Shown here one piece after another: positions 10,642 through 21,912 of a DNA stretch of 64,000 bases. Origin of the DNA: Crambe crambe. Taxonomy: Eukaryota > Porifera > Demospongiae > Poecilosclerida > Crambeidae. A model generated the notes under the pieces. It saw nothing but the letters and a program-made list of their open reading frames with translations, had not been told where the DNA came from and made no database searches. Position 1 is the stretch's first letter. Each line of letters begins with the position of its first letter. Location of the stretch: NCBI GenBank assembly GCA_963924555.1, contig OZ004583.1, positions 5,985,501 to 6,049,500 of the forward strand. The letters run 5' to 3'. The translations under genes and the position numbers were made by a program.

Positions 10642-10830
10642 CTGCTGGCTCAGCAAAGTTTCTGATGCTGTCAGCATGCTTGCATTGATCCATTTCATCC
10701 ATTGTGCTTATGAGTTGTCTCCATGTAGTGATAGCTTCAGCAGTCAGGAGTTCTTCCAAAGAATAGTACTTCCTCAACAGAAGTTGTACATAAGTATATT
10801 TCTGCACATTCTCAACAGAGAAATCTGATC
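10642..10830 (-). CDS. Gene B exon 8, Death-fold type I (second copy, short)
   Basis: A 63-codon phase 1-1 exon between acceptor TTCTCTTTTAG and donor CAGCAG then GTAATT. It reads GSDFSVENVQKYTYVQLLLR at the start and TTWRQLISTMDEMDQCKHAD near the end, finishing IRNFAEPAG. The W-QLI--MDE...FAEP ending matches exon 16415-16666 (WRRLIWALDEID...FAEP). It is 21 codons shorter than that copy, having lost the loop between helices 2 and 4. The short form may not fold as a complete six-helix bundle. Confidence 0.65.
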
Positions 10831-10939
10831 CTAAAAGAGAATAATATTACTTAGTCGGGATTCTAAGCATGCAATGTACATATACAGGACCTAACTTTTT
10901 AAAACTCCAGGAATATAATTCTAAATGCTATTAATGCTA

Positions 10940-11220
10940 CTATTATGAAAGGAAAAAAATTTATGCTAAATAAAAAAGCCATGTAGGGATAGTCTGTACT
11001 TTAACAGTTTCTGTCAACATTATGGTGCCTTCAATAATAATCCCTACACCACTGCCTCCCACCAAGCTGCTTTAATTGTTTATGTATGTTCTGCTTGGTT
11101 TAGGCAGTGATGTAGGGATTATTTTTGAAGGCACCATAATGTTGACAGAAACTGTTAAAGTACAGACTAACCCTACATGGCTTTTTTATTTAGCATAATT
11201 TTTTTTCCTTTCATTTGTTT
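10940..11220. mobile_element. Foldback element, family 1 copy b
   Basis: Nearly perfect inverted repeat with arms of about 110 nt. The left arm holds GCCATGTAGGGATAGTCTG, AACAGTTTCTGTCAACATT and CAATAATCCCTACACCACTG. The right arm returns each in reverse, ending TCCTTTCATTTGT. TGTAGGGAT occurs near both the outer and the inner end of each arm. It sits in the intron between gene B exons 8 and 7. Confidence 0.85.
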
Positions 11221-11732
11221 GATTACTTTTTGTGAATATTGTAAAAATTAATAAATAGCTGGTTGGCACGCACGTACGTACACGTGATAGTGACAGACGC
11301 GCGTGCATGACAAATGATGTCATTTCAAAATGGCTAACATAGTTATAATGAAAAGTCGTTCGATAAGAGTCATTATTTTGAAGGGAAACTGTGGATATAA
11401 CAATGGTAAAAGCACATTGTGTGGTTATAACTGCACAAGTTGATATGAATTTCATTGTCGTATGTGAAAGGACCATGGAGTTACAGCCGTCAAAGAATAT
11501 TCATTGAATCTGATGATGAACGAATCATAAAAATTTTAGATTTAGGCAGCGGCTGGTGCCGATCATTGACGCTGTTCTGGAGGAGTTCGAGCAGTCATAT
11601 CATCATCTTCTGCATTGTTTTCCAGATGTAAGAAGTTTAGTTGAGCCTGTAGCAAGAATAGAAGAGATACAGAGAGTCTAGTTTGTATTGTTCTAATGAG
11701 AGAAGCCATGCCCATTCCGTACTAACCCTACA

Positions 11733-11765
11733 TAGAGAGTGCTACCGCACTCTCTGATTACAAGT
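11733..11765. repeat. Terminal palindrome copy beside a foldback terminus
   Basis: The palindrome AGAGAGTGC-TACC-GCACTCTCT is followed at once by ATTACAAGTGAGCGCC, which looks like the outer end of a foldback element. The two end types abut here. Confidence 0.7.
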
Positions 11766-11849
11766 GAGCGCCAAAAATTTCACAGCAATAATATTATAAC
11801 TAGGAGTGATAGGAATGCAGCTAAATTTTATGGCTATCCCTATTTCACA

Positions 11850-12430
11850 GACACCTATTTTCGACCACTCGCTGAAAATCATAATATCAATCATCGTCTA
11901 TTCCATTCTTTTCTTTCAGTTTTGCTCCACTACATGTCAGGGCCCTTAAAAAGATACTTTTATACTATTTTATACATCATCATGACAAATTACATTAAAA
12001 ATGAACGAAGCATTTCTACTTCATAATTTAACGATGGTATACAACTGCTGCAGAAGCTCTCCTTTTCGTTGGATTCAGATGATACTTTTTGGACATAGTC
12101 TTCATTGGTCTGTGTTTCATATTCCTATCCGTACAATCCTCACTAAACAAGCACCAACTTTGACTTTAAGTCGATAGCTTTCGTACCTTTTAAGTGATCA
12201 TCCAGAGCCATGGCGATGGGTAACATGAGCTAGTAACTTAATTACTTTCATACTGCAGTTGATAAATACGTGCTGTTGAAGTCCTGTTTGTTTTTCCCAT
12301 ATATTTTTTAATGCAGCCATTTTCTTAAACTCCGTTTACGTTTGTTTACTACCGTAGACTTTCCGTATACTAAGTAGTCGATAATAGGTGCTGCAACGGT
12401 CGATAATCGATGCTGGTCGATAATCGAGGA
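11850..12430. repeat. Dispersed repeat, direct copy of 8690-9300
   Basis: Same word order as 8690-9300 with point differences and small indels. It lies in the intron between gene B exons 8 and 7. Confidence 0.8.
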
Positions 12431-12589
12431 CTTACACTAAGTCAAAAGACAACTCAGAGTTTCTAAACTATAGTCAGCCACTCACATCAAGATCATTACA
12501 TTCCTGGATCCTATATGGATCATGTCAATACTACTAGAATTTCTTACATTGTTAGCTTACAAAATATCAACAAGAAATGTATCTCTCAC

Positions 12590-12841
12590 CATTAGGAAGG
12601 TACTTTGATGCCTGTTTAGCTGCAATCTCCTCCCCACAGTGAGACAGTGCTGTCACCACATTCCCCCAGGTCACATAGGGGCACACATGGACTAGGTGAT
12701 GAACGAGGGCTCCTTTCTGATCGTGAGCAGACTTGATCTGTGATATAGTATGGCCAACGATCCCCATGTACTTTGATATGGTCTCCCAGTCCTCCACCTC
12801 CTTCAATACCTCACTTAACAACTCAACAGTAAATGTTGGAT
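12590..12841 (-). CDS. Gene B exon 7, Death-fold type III (first copy)
   Basis: An 84-codon phase 1-1 exon between acceptor CTCTTAGCAG and donor AATG then GTGAGA. It starts DPTFTVELLSEVLKEVEDWE, contains ISKYMGIVGHTISQIKSA and TWGNVVTALSHCGEEIAAKQ, and ends ASKYLPNG. Helical spacing and the W--VV-AL---G motif agree with a Death domain. It pairs with exon 9385-9653 as type III of the duplicated three-exon module. Confidence 0.75.
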
Positions 12842-12922
12842 CTGCTAAGAGGAAAAAGTAGTCTCAAATGTATGTCTAGGAATAGTGATCACAACGTATG
12901 CCATACTCATCACTTCATTTAT

Positions 12923-13245
12923 ATGAGAGTAAAAACATTTCTTCTAAATGAAAGAGTGATGTAGGCTTGAGTACATGACTATAAAAAGTACGGAAACAAG
13001 GTGCTGGCTATGTACTGACCCTACATCACTGCATGGACCGCTCTGCTAACTGTCCATAAAATTGACATAAATCCTACATTGCTGCTGCCATACTATTCTT
13101 CTTGGCTACACCTTGGGGTTTATGTCAATTTTATGACAGTTAGCAGAGCAGGTCAGTACATAGCCAGCACCTTGTTTCCATACTTTTTATAGTCATGTAC
13201 TCAAGCCTACATCACTTAGAAGAAATATTTTTACTCTCACTTGTT
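12923..13245. mobile_element. Foldback element, family 2
   Basis: Inverted repeat with outer ends GAGAGTAAAAACATTTCTTC and GAAATATTTTTACTCTCACT. Internal matched words are GTGATGTAGGCTTGAGTAC, CAAGGTGCTGGCTATGTAC, AACTGTC-ATAAAATTGAC and their reverse. The loop is around 13065-13115. The arm sequence is unrelated to family 1, but the terminal layout is the same. It lies in the intron between gene B exons 7 and 6. Confidence 0.85.
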
Positions 13246-13339
13246 TGCACACTTTTTTCAAGGGGCATGGCTAAGGATGTCAAGAATGACCCTTTACCAA
13301 ATAATCATACCACGCCCACTGCAACTCAGCAAGATAGTT

Positions 13340-13740
13340 TTTTCTCAACTGAACAGTGTCTACGAAGCGTTCTAGCGCTCTAATGTTGTCTATGAAACGT
13401 CTACGTAGCATCTACGAAGTGTATAAACTAACTTTGTTGTCTACGAAGCGTTCGAGAATTTGAGTTGTCCACGAAGGCACTCGAATGGCAATTGACAGTT
13501 AGGACTTGAGCTGTACTTCAATTCTTACCTGAGGTGTAGAGCTTCAAGATGGTACCAAGAGATCGTTGAAGCAGTCGGGAGTTATGGCTGTCAAGCGTCC
13601 ATGAAGGCACTCAAACGGCAATTGACAGTTAGGACTTGAGCTTTACTTCAATTTGAACAATGCCATTCCTTAAATCAGGTGAAGAGCTTTATCATAGATA
13701 TAGGATGAAGCAGTCGGGAGTTATAGCTGTCAAGAAGAAG
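13340..13740. repeat. Short-motif and about 125-bp tandem repeats
   Basis: First come several variants of GTCTACGAAGCGTTC (13355-13460). Then a unit holding ACGAAGGCACTCGAA, GGCAATTGACAGTTAGGACT and GCAGTCGGGAGTTAT occurs twice (from about 13470 and 13595). It ends in GAAGAAGAAGATTATTATT. No coding reading frame is evident. Confidence 0.75.
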
Positions 13741-13787
13741 AAGATTATTATTATTATTATGAGCGTGGGCGTTTTGCGTGTCAAGCC

Positions 13788-13818
13788 TACATAGAGAGTG
13801 CTACCGCACTCTCTGATG
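13788..13818. repeat. Terminal palindrome copy
   Basis: CCTACATAGAGAGTGC then TACC then GCACTCTCTGATG. It ends the repeat cluster just downstream of gene B exon 6. Confidence 0.8.
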
Positions 13819-13938
13819 TATCATATAGCACTAAATTTTCATGATTTTGCAATAGAAATGTGAACCTCTAATTATTTTTCAATACCACCAAATATGTAAA
13901 AAATTTGAACCCAATATGGTAGCTTACTGTCCGCTGAC

Positions 13939-14214
13939 CTTTTGAGAAGTTAGTCATGGCACTCTCAACAGCCTTCATCTCTCCATTTACATAGAGCAGT
14001 AGGGATAATAACTTCCAAGAGGGACAACCATGACTGGTTATGTAAAGAGAGGCAGCAGCTCGTATCTTCTCCTCTCCACTTAGAAATAAGATGCGGAAAT
14101 AAACAAACCGAGAACAGCAACCAATAGAACACTTCTGTATCTCCAGCACTGATGACACATCTCCCTCTATCTGCATGAGTACTGCTGCTACATTCTCTAC
14201 ACCCAAGGTAGATT
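13939..14214 (-). CDS. Gene B exon 6, Death-fold type II (first copy)
   Basis: A 92-codon phase 1-1 exon between acceptor TTACTCCTGTAG and donor AAAAG then GTCAGC. It starts ESTLGVENVAAVLMQIEGDV, contains EEKIRAAASLYITSHGCPSW, and ends AVESAMTNFSKG. It aligns with exon 9875-10168 through the AAA--YI-SH and -SWK words, so it is type II of the duplicated module. A Cys-rich insert (CSIGCCSRF) is peculiar to this copy. A second possible donor lies 13 nt further (GGACA then GTAAGC). It would change the phase, so I prefer the first. Confidence 0.65.
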
Positions 14215-14279
14215 CTACAGGAGTAAACACAGCATATTGCATGACACGGATCATAAAGTACAACCATGCAGGTTAGGTG

Positions 14280-15820
14280 CTATTCAGATGGCTGCATGTA
14301 TGAATGAATCACACTCATCAAGACTTAGTAAAGTCTGCATGTGCTCATGCAGTCATCCTTGTATGTCTCATGCAAGCAATTCTCATAAGATAATGCATGG
14401 AGGCAAAGTATAGAGCTCATAAAGTTCATATTGTGTAACACTTTATTTTCAAGGAGCAAAACTGTGGATCTTAAAATATGAAAATGGAAATTAAACAAAG
14501 CAGGCCTTGGTGGATTCAGGATTTTCAGAAGGGAGGGAGCAGATAGATAAAGGTTCATGGTGAAATATCTGCGCGCTTGCGCGCGAGAAAGATTTTTTTA
14601 CCCGTAACCGCCTAACCACATCCTTTTTAGGGAAACGTGCGCCCACTTGATGCTTAGCCAGTCTGCAGCTAACCTGTCATGTACCACTGTCATTCTTATA
14701 AGTGGCCACACCAAAAAGGGGGGCATGTGCCTGAATTGCCTCCCTAGATCCACCACTGATCAAAGTACATAATCTGTTGCAGTCAAAGTACATAATCTAG
14801 CTAGATTTTGATATGATGCTGCAGTGATAAATTTTGGGGCCATCCCTACTTAACAGTTCTATTTATAAGAAATTTTTTATTTCCATTCTTTGCTATATTT
14901 AGCTATAGCTAGGACAATTCATTGAACACTTTCAGGGTATTTTACAATGAATTTATCTTTGTAGCCTATAGCTGAAGTTTTGTTGCCTTGAGGGAGGAGA
15001 GTACGAACACTTTGAAGGAGGGACTGCAGCATAAAAGCTTTATTGTAGAACACCGTCTGATCAGAATAAGTAGCTAAACATTTATATAATGGCTGCTGAG
15101 ATTTGGTTGTCTTGCTTGAGGGAGGAGAGTATGGAGGATGAGCATCTGCAGTGCAAATGAGCAGTACTATAGTGAAAAATGCTGAAGTGCTAACCCTCTG
15201 TGGATATTGAGCAGATAACTCATGAGGTATTTTATTTTGAATAATCTATAAAGCATTCAATACTGTTGAGCTAGCTAGTAGCAGTGTCTGTACTACAGAC
15301 TCCACATTCTCATTTTGAATTATCGCATGTAAAAATATACTGCTTGGAGAACTGCACAATATGATTAAGCATGCAGATAAAACAGGAGCAGCTAGCTAAT
15401 GCATAAAGCCATCGTAGACTTGTAACTAACAGCTATCCAAGAGATTTATGCTGTTGCTCTAAATCAACTCACCTTGTAGTGTATGAAGTAGGCAATGGTT
15501 GGCAGCACAGTGTGCATTATATGGAGTATAGGCTATATAGTACACAGAAATCTTACCTTTTTTCTGAAATAAAGCTTTTTTAGTTGAAACAAATAGACAA
15601 AGGCACGCCTGGAAGTAGTGCTAGAGCAGATCGCAACGATACCAATGTCATAGCTGCAGCCAGTAAGTCAGTACGCTGATCTTAAATTATTTATTATTAA
15701 TATTATTATGAATAAACTGAACAAAAAGTCAATTTTTGATATCGTTTTTTTCTTATGTTAGCGAATGAATTTTAGATTTTTGAACATTCTTCTCTCTACT
15801 GTGTAGGTGTAATGATTCAC
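14280..15820. other. Intronic sequence, no gene seen
   Basis: AT-rich intron sequence of gene B between exons 6 and 5. It holds a short palindrome (TGCGCGCTTGCGCGCG near 14570) and a twice-used word (TTGAGGGAGGAGAGTA at 14990 and 15118). I found no exon with supportable splice sites. Confidence 0.5.
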
Positions 15821-15825
15821 TGTAG

Positions 15826-15940
15826 CTTTCTGAGAACCTGTAGAGTAAGGGTTGAAGAGAAAGAAGAGTTTTAGTTTATACAATCCTATGACCTTTGACC
15901 TGCCATCCCTACTTAGAGAGTGCTAGCGCACTCTATGATA
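15826..15940 (+). mobile_element. Element end with terminal palindrome, twin at 40190-40290
   Basis: CTGAGAACCTG, GAGAAAGAAGAGTTTTAG, TATGACCTTTGACC and CCATCCCTACTTAGAGAGTG are followed by the palindrome's second arm. The same order occurs at 40190-40290. The palindrome here uses CTAG as its centre and has lost one base pair on the right arm. Confidence 0.7.
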
Positions 15941-16414
15941 GCCTACTGCATAAGGGGTAGAAGCCAAGATTTGTTAAAATACTAGATGGTCAACCTGCAA
16001 AAGTTGTATAGTGGAACTTCCAATAAAGGACCCTCCAAGAAAAGGACTACCTCCCAACAAGGGGGCCCCTTTTCCATCCGCATTAGGACATTTTTAACCT
16101 CCGAGAAGGGATAACCTCTCTGCTAAAGCAAAGTGGCTGATCCCAAAGTGTCCTTTACTCGGAGGTTCCACTGTAATGAAAATTGAGCTCCTCCATTATA
16201 AATTACTATGTAGTATCTATAGGTGGGCATTAATATAAGGGGCCATGATGGCAAAATAAAGTTATCTTGGCAATGGACTCTTCCAGATGCTTTAAACAAG
16301 GTTCAACTTTCTCAGGACTTCAAGCTAAAGTCAGGTCACACACATCAGGTTATACACAGAGAGACCTGAACTCTGGGCTATAATAATACCAGCTAACAAT
16401 ACAGATGATCATAC

Positions 16415-16666
16415 CTTGTGGTGGCTCAGCAAACCTTCGAATGTTATCAGCAATTCCTTCATAAAGATAATCTATTTCATCGAGAGCCCAAATAAGTCTC
16501 CTCCATGAAGGAGGTGCTCCCTTTCCTGCTAGCCAGGCTCTAAGAACTTCTTCACCACTAGATGCAGGAGCATCTTTCACTGCTAGCAATTCTTTCAATG
16601 ATGCTGCCTCTATCTCCAGTATTTGTGGGATGTACTTGGTGATGTTAGGTAGAGTCAACTGTGGGA
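16415..16666 (-). CDS. Gene B exon 5, Death-fold type I (first copy)
   Basis: An 84-codon phase 1-1 exon between acceptor CCCATGCAG and donor CCACAAG then GTATGA. It starts IPQLTLPNITKYIPQILEIE, contains VLRAWLAGKGAPPSWRRLIW and ALDEIDYLYEGIADNIRRFA, and ends EPPQG. The AWL-G---PSWRRL--ALDE stretch is a textbook Death-domain helix 4 to 5 region with its conserved Trp. This is the best-preserved Death domain of gene B and the first after the Pro-rich linker. Confidence 0.8.
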
Positions 16667-16739
16667 CTGCATGGGAACACAAAATAGTAGAACACATGAT
16701 CACTACATGTGCCAGTCAGAACATAATACCAGACAGTTC

Positions 16740-16870
16740 ATCATTGCAGTGCATACCATGGTTAGTACATCACTGCTCACTAAACATAGGGATAGTACAT
16801 TACTACACACTGTACTTCACTCCACACCATATAGGAATAGTACTTCAGGATTTTATGTGGGGGGAGGAAT
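16740..16870. repeat. Degenerate precursor copies of the 28-bp minisatellite
   Basis: Imperfect units such as ATAGGGATAGTACATTAC and CCACACCATATAGGAATAG lie about 500 bp from the main array and next to exon 5 of gene B. They may be the ancestral units. Confidence 0.7.
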
Positions 16871-17339
16871 TATAGGGAGGTTTGTGAGATTATAGGGGGG
16901 CAGGAAGTCTTGATGTCACTATTATTTTAGACCTTGGTTACATGTGATTTGTGTATGTAATATTAGCAAGTTTAACTTTGATGTGTGTACACTGAAAGTA
17001 TGTGCAACACATTTACATAGTTCTCTTGATACACACCCCTAAGGAAGATATGGGATCATAACTGCATGACAATGAGATGCTCAAGAACCTGAACACTTTA
17101 GCTAATATCTGTCTTCTATTGTTGTTGGAATAGAAAGACAGATCACAGATGAAGATAGAGAAAACTCATTTACTGAGAGAATAAATCTTGATTGGACTTA
17201 TTAATGAAAATAGCTAGTGATAGAACTAACAGATAATGATTTAGAATAAGATGTATGGATGTATGGAATAAAAGGAAGACTAGTTGTGTGATTTTACAAG
17301 GGGGAAGCTGAGGGGAGAAACCCTCTTGAAAGAAACCAA

Positions 17340-18910
17340 GATCACTACACACCATATAGGGATAGTACATCACTGCACACCATATAGGGATAGTACATCA
17401 CTGCACACCATATAGGGATAGTACATCACTACACACCATATAGGGATAGTACATCACTGCACACCATATAGGGATAGTACATCACTGCACACCATATAGG
17501 GATAGTACATCACTGCACACCATATAGGGATAGTACATCACTACACACCATATAGGGATAATACATCACTGCACACCATATAGGGATAGTACATCACTGC
17601 ACACCATATAGGGATAGTACATCACTGCACACCATATAGGGATAGTACATCACTACACACCATATAGGGATAATACATCACTGCACACCATATAGGGATA
17701 GTACATCACTGCACACCATATAGGGATAGTACATCACTGCACACCATATAGGGATAGTACATCACTGCACACCATATAGGGATAGTACATCACTGCACAC
17801 CATATAGGGATAGTACATCACTGCACACCATATAGGGATAGTACATCACTGCACACCATATAGGGATAATACATCACTGCACACCATATAGGGATAGTAC
17901 ATCACTACACACCATATAGGGATAATACATCACTGCACACCATATAGGGATAGTACATCACTACACACCATATAGGGATAATACATCACTGCACACCATA
18001 TAGGGATAGTACATCACTGCACACCATATAGGGATAGTACATCACTGCACACCATATAGGGATAGTACATCACTGCACACCATATAGGGATAGTACATCA
18101 CCACACACCATATAGGGATAGTACATCACCGCACACCATATAGGGATAGTACATCACCGCACACCATATAGGGATAGTACATCACCGCACACCATATAGG
18201 GATAGTACATCACTGCACACCATATAGGGATAGTACATCACTGCACACCATATAGGGATAGTACATCACTGCACACCATATAGGGATAGTACATCACTGC
18301 ACACCATATAGGGATAGTACATCACTGCACACCATATAGGGATAGTACATCACTGCACACCATATAGGGATAGTACATCACTGCACACCATATAGGGATA
18401 GTACATCACTGCACACCATATAGGGATAGTACATCACTGCACACCATATAGGGATAGTACATCACTGCACACCATATAGGGATAGTACATCACTGCACAC
18501 CATATAGGGATAGTACATCACTGCACACCATATAGGGATAGTACATCACTGCACACCATATAGGGATAGTACATCACTGCACACCATATAGGGATAGTAC
18601 ATCACTGCACACCATATAGGGATAGTACATCACTGCACACCATATAGGGATAGTACACCACTGCACACCATATAGGGATAGTACATCACTGCACACCATA
18701 TAGGGATAGTACATCACTACACACCATATAGGGATAGTACATCACTGCACACCATATAGGGATAGTACATCACTGCACACCATATAGGGATAGTACATCA
18801 CTGCACACCATATAGGGATAGTACATCACTACACACCATATAGGGATAGTACATCACCGCACACCATACAGGGATAGTACATCACTGCACACCATATAGG
18901 GATAGTACAC
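17340..18910. repeat. 28-bp minisatellite, about 56 units
   Basis: The unit is CACACCATATAGGGATAG followed by TACATCACTG, repeated head to tail with an exact 28-bp period across about 1570 bp. Variants are few and patterned: ACTACAC for ACTGCAC, GATAAT for GATAGT (usually the unit after ACTACAC), and a run of CACCGCAC near 18125-18185. The period and homogeneity exclude CRISPR, since no spacers are present. It lies in the intron between gene B exons 5 and 4. Confidence 0.95.
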
Positions 18911-19063
18911 TATATAGGGAGACTCTCAGCTCTTCCAATTATGAGCATTTCAGGTGACTCTTAAACAACAAAGCTTTATAACTTTTAGGGAAGTCATGAA
19001 CATAATTGGTAAAAGGTAACGATACTTCAAAAAAATTAAGTGATAATTTTATAAACCACTTAC

Positions 19064-19130
19064 TCTGATCAGGATGGACTGGTGTCACCACTTGGAACAC
19101 AGGAGGAGAAGGAGCAGGTGCTGATAAGAC
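19064..19130 (-). CDS. Gene B exon 4, Pro-rich linker
   Basis: A small exon of 67 nt, phase 0 in and phase 1 out, between acceptor TTATTTATAG and donor CAGA then GTAAGT. It reads VLSAPAPSPPVFQVVTPVHP then DQ. It continues the Pro-rich linker of exon 3 and returns the frame to phase 1 for the Death-fold exons. No fold is expected; it is a flexible spacer or an SH3/WW-type docking stretch. Confidence 0.6.
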
Positions 19131-19860
19131 CTATAAATAATTATAATCCTACGTATCATGAAACATCAATTTATAACTTTATAACTTAAAGCTTTTCCGT
19201 TACAACTTGATCTACTATGTATAAGGATCTCCTCCTCCCCCCTCCCACCAACCTCGTCCTGGATTGAAAATAGGGAACTAGGTTTCTTGGGTTTATGTTC
19301 TGTGTCTATTACTACTTCCAGTTATCTGGTGACCCTTGGGACTTGTCCTGGTTACAGGGGCGGCAAGTGACCCAAATTTCAGGGGTCCAGATTAGAGGGA
19401 TATAGCCAAAAACATTTGTAACATGAAATCAGGATCCAGTTATTAAGAGCATGAAAGTATACGTGCTAAGTCATGGCCAACACACTGTTTGGGACTTCAG
19501 AATGTTACCTTATCTACATTATTAACCACCATTGTCTCTTTGTAGTAGTGTATGCTCCAAGAACCTTTGCTACAGATAAACTTACAAAAGTCCAGGCGGG
19601 AGGGAGGGAGGTATAAAGTCATAACCACTTCCATATGTTACCCACTTCAATATAATTATGACACCAACTGCATACTGCAGACCACCTACGTATATGCTTG
19701 TGTGTGCTAGTAGAGTTCTGCTTATATTTGCTTGCACACTCCCAGTAATCAGATCATATTCATGATGGGGCCTGGTCTCAGTTTAGAGACCAGGTAGGTG
19801 TGGTTTGCACCTGATGCCTGTGGGCATTTAACTACTGGACATGAAGTCTATATAATAGTT

Positions 19861-20003
19861 AGACAACGAGACCAAGGTATCTACGGTCTATTTAGAAACC
19901 TGAGAGCCCTGGGCTGTAGCGTCCCGAGCGCAGCGAGGGCGCTACTAAGGGCCCGAAGGTTTCTAAACAGACCGTAGATCCCGTTGGTCGAGGTGTCTAA
20001 CTT
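19861..20003. mobile_element. GC-rich nested foldback, copy at 55363-55500
   Basis: Near-complete palindrome of about 140 nt. The outer stem is GACAACGAGACCAAGG...CGTTGGTCGAGGTGTC, the middle stem is TCTACGGTCTATTTAGAAAC with its reverse, and the inner stem is GTAGCGTCCCGAGCG with its reverse. The whole unit recurs inverted at 55363-55500 with compensating-looking changes. Confidence 0.8.
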
Positions 20004-20317
20004 ATTTAGACTATAGCCAATCGCTGGAGTTGTTTAACTTACCTCAACACGCACTTGGAAACAATAACCATGGTTTTTAAATGCAACAAACATGAATCAG
20101 AGCGCACCTAGAAACAATAACCGTGGCCACCGCGATGCGTTGCTAGAATTGGACCAATTGGAATGACCATCTTTACCGGATTTACCTAGGGCAAGTGAAT
20201 TCTAAGTGCTGTAAGGCGTGATTCTAAGTGCCATAAGGCGTGATTCTAAGTGAATAGAATTCACCAAATGGACCAATGAGATTCCTTGATTGTGACTAGC
20301 TATAGTCTTCCAGCACT

Positions 20318-20350
20318 GTGCCTCGGCACTTTGGTGCCGAGGCAAAAAGT
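20318..20350. repeat. Short palindrome TGCCTCGGCAC...GTGCCGAGGCA
   Basis: TGCCTCGGCAC-TTTG-GTGCCGAGGCA. Related half-sites are at 41783-41810 and 42413-42425, so it may be the end of another dispersed element. Confidence 0.6.
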
Positions 20351-20847
20351 TTAGTCACACACAGTCATAAGGTGGTCTGACATAATAATATAAATAACTA
20401 CCTCATTTCCATACACTGAGAAGCTTATCAATCCCACAGGTATGCAGTTGGTCAGATTGAAGTGGGTAGAACATGAAATCAGACTTTGCACATTAAAAGC
20501 CTATTATGCTATCCTCCAATGTTTTTCAAATCTCCCTGTTATGCTCCAGATTATGCTCCCACACTTCACATATCATACTTAATTTATAACACAATAACAA
20601 AATCACAATAAGAACAAAAAACATATTTTAAATTAGTGCCTCATTATATTGTAACATTGTTTCTATGGAATCCTCTAAAGGTCAAAGGTGCTTATTCAAC
20701 CAACAAGTTGGACATCAGTATCACTCACATCACTAGCTGATTTTCATGCAGAGAATTTTCTCATGCACAAAAAAACAACAAAAAAACAACAAAAACAAAC
20801 AAATATCATTCCAGCATTATGCTTAATGCTTCAGCATACCTATTATC

Positions 20848-21240
20848 AGAGAGTGCGGTAGCACTCTCTATGTAGGGATGACTCGGACGGCCGCGCGCGC
20901 CGCCTATAGACTAATACAAAAGTGAAATTCCAGTTCCCCCACTTAGACCTAACAAAAGCTACTGTGAATGATTATCCAGCCTACTAGAGCCTACTACAAT
21001 GTGCAGACCAAGTTTCAGGACCAGGGAGCTTACCGTTTCAGAAATACGGCAAGCAGGTAAATCGCTATATTCTTCTTCTTCTCTATTATTATTATTATTA
21101 TTATTATTCTTCTTCTTAGACAACCATATCTCTCGAACCACTCAAGCTACAGCCATGATTTCTGGACAAATCCACTCCAAATTCTACCAACTACGATCTT
21201 TTCTACTCGTTGATCCTCGAAAGAGTCGATGAAAAAGGAG
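20848..21240 (+). mobile_element. Repeat starting with terminal palindrome, copy at 43648-44032
   Basis: Starts TCAGAGAGTGCGGTAGCACT, then ATGTAGGGATGAC. Further in are CTTACCGTTTCAGAAATACG, a CTTCTTCTTCT plus (ATT)n microsatellite, and CCATATCTCTCGAACCACTC. The copy at 43648-44032 is nearly identical over its length. No protein is encoded. Confidence 0.85.
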
Positions 21241-21597
21241 ACACTATGGAGCACAGCACTCGACTAATTCAATTAGGAAGCCATCTTTTCTATAATACGC
21301 ATGCGCATGTATTTGAATATCCAATTATTCGAAATCATAATATTACTCAGCTGTCTCTAGCTAGCTAGCTAGCTAGCTGATGATAGACTACTGTATCGAT
21401 TCGGGGATTTAGATTCACCACGGTAGACTCTATTTCAGCATCTTCGACCTCCAAGTATGGCTCAACAACACAACACCTTGACTCGATAAATGATTGGGCT
21501 GGTATGCTATTGGAGAACTTCTTTCATCTGTCCCTGCATACACAGAAGAATGAACTCTAATCATAGCTAAAACCATAAAAGAGAGGAAAAAAGACCA

Positions 21598-21912
21598 GGA
21601 ACAAGTAAGGGAAAAAGCATTTCGTGAAATGAAAAAAAGATGTAGGGATGACCACTGCTCAAAAAAGTAAGGAAACAAGAAGGATGGAAATGGGATCAAT
21701 CTTTGTTCTGTATATCCAGCCAACAATCCCTACATATACGTCAGGTAACTTCAGATTATAGTGTAGTAATGTGTGTATATGTAGGGATTGTTGGCTGGAT
21801 ATACAGAACAAAGATTGATCCCATTTCCATCCTTCTTGTTTCCTTACTTTTTTGAGCAGTGGTCATCCCTACATCTTTTTTTCATTTCACGAAATGCTTT
21901 TTCCCTTATTAT
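21598..21912. mobile_element. Foldback element, family 3 copy a
   Basis: Arms of about 135 nt. They begin ACAAGTAAGGGAAAAAGC, then a small hairpin CATTTCGTGAAATG, then GATGTAGGGATGACCACTG. The inner arm carries TCTTTGTTCTGTATATCCAG and CCAACAATCCCTACATATAC, followed by a loop of about 35 nt and the full reverse. The right end is CATTTCACGAAATGC then TTTTTCCCTTA. Confidence 0.9.

Noticed and set aside
17340-18910. CRISPR-like array
   Set aside because: The period is exactly the repeat length with no unique spacers, and the context is a metazoan intron. It is a minisatellite.
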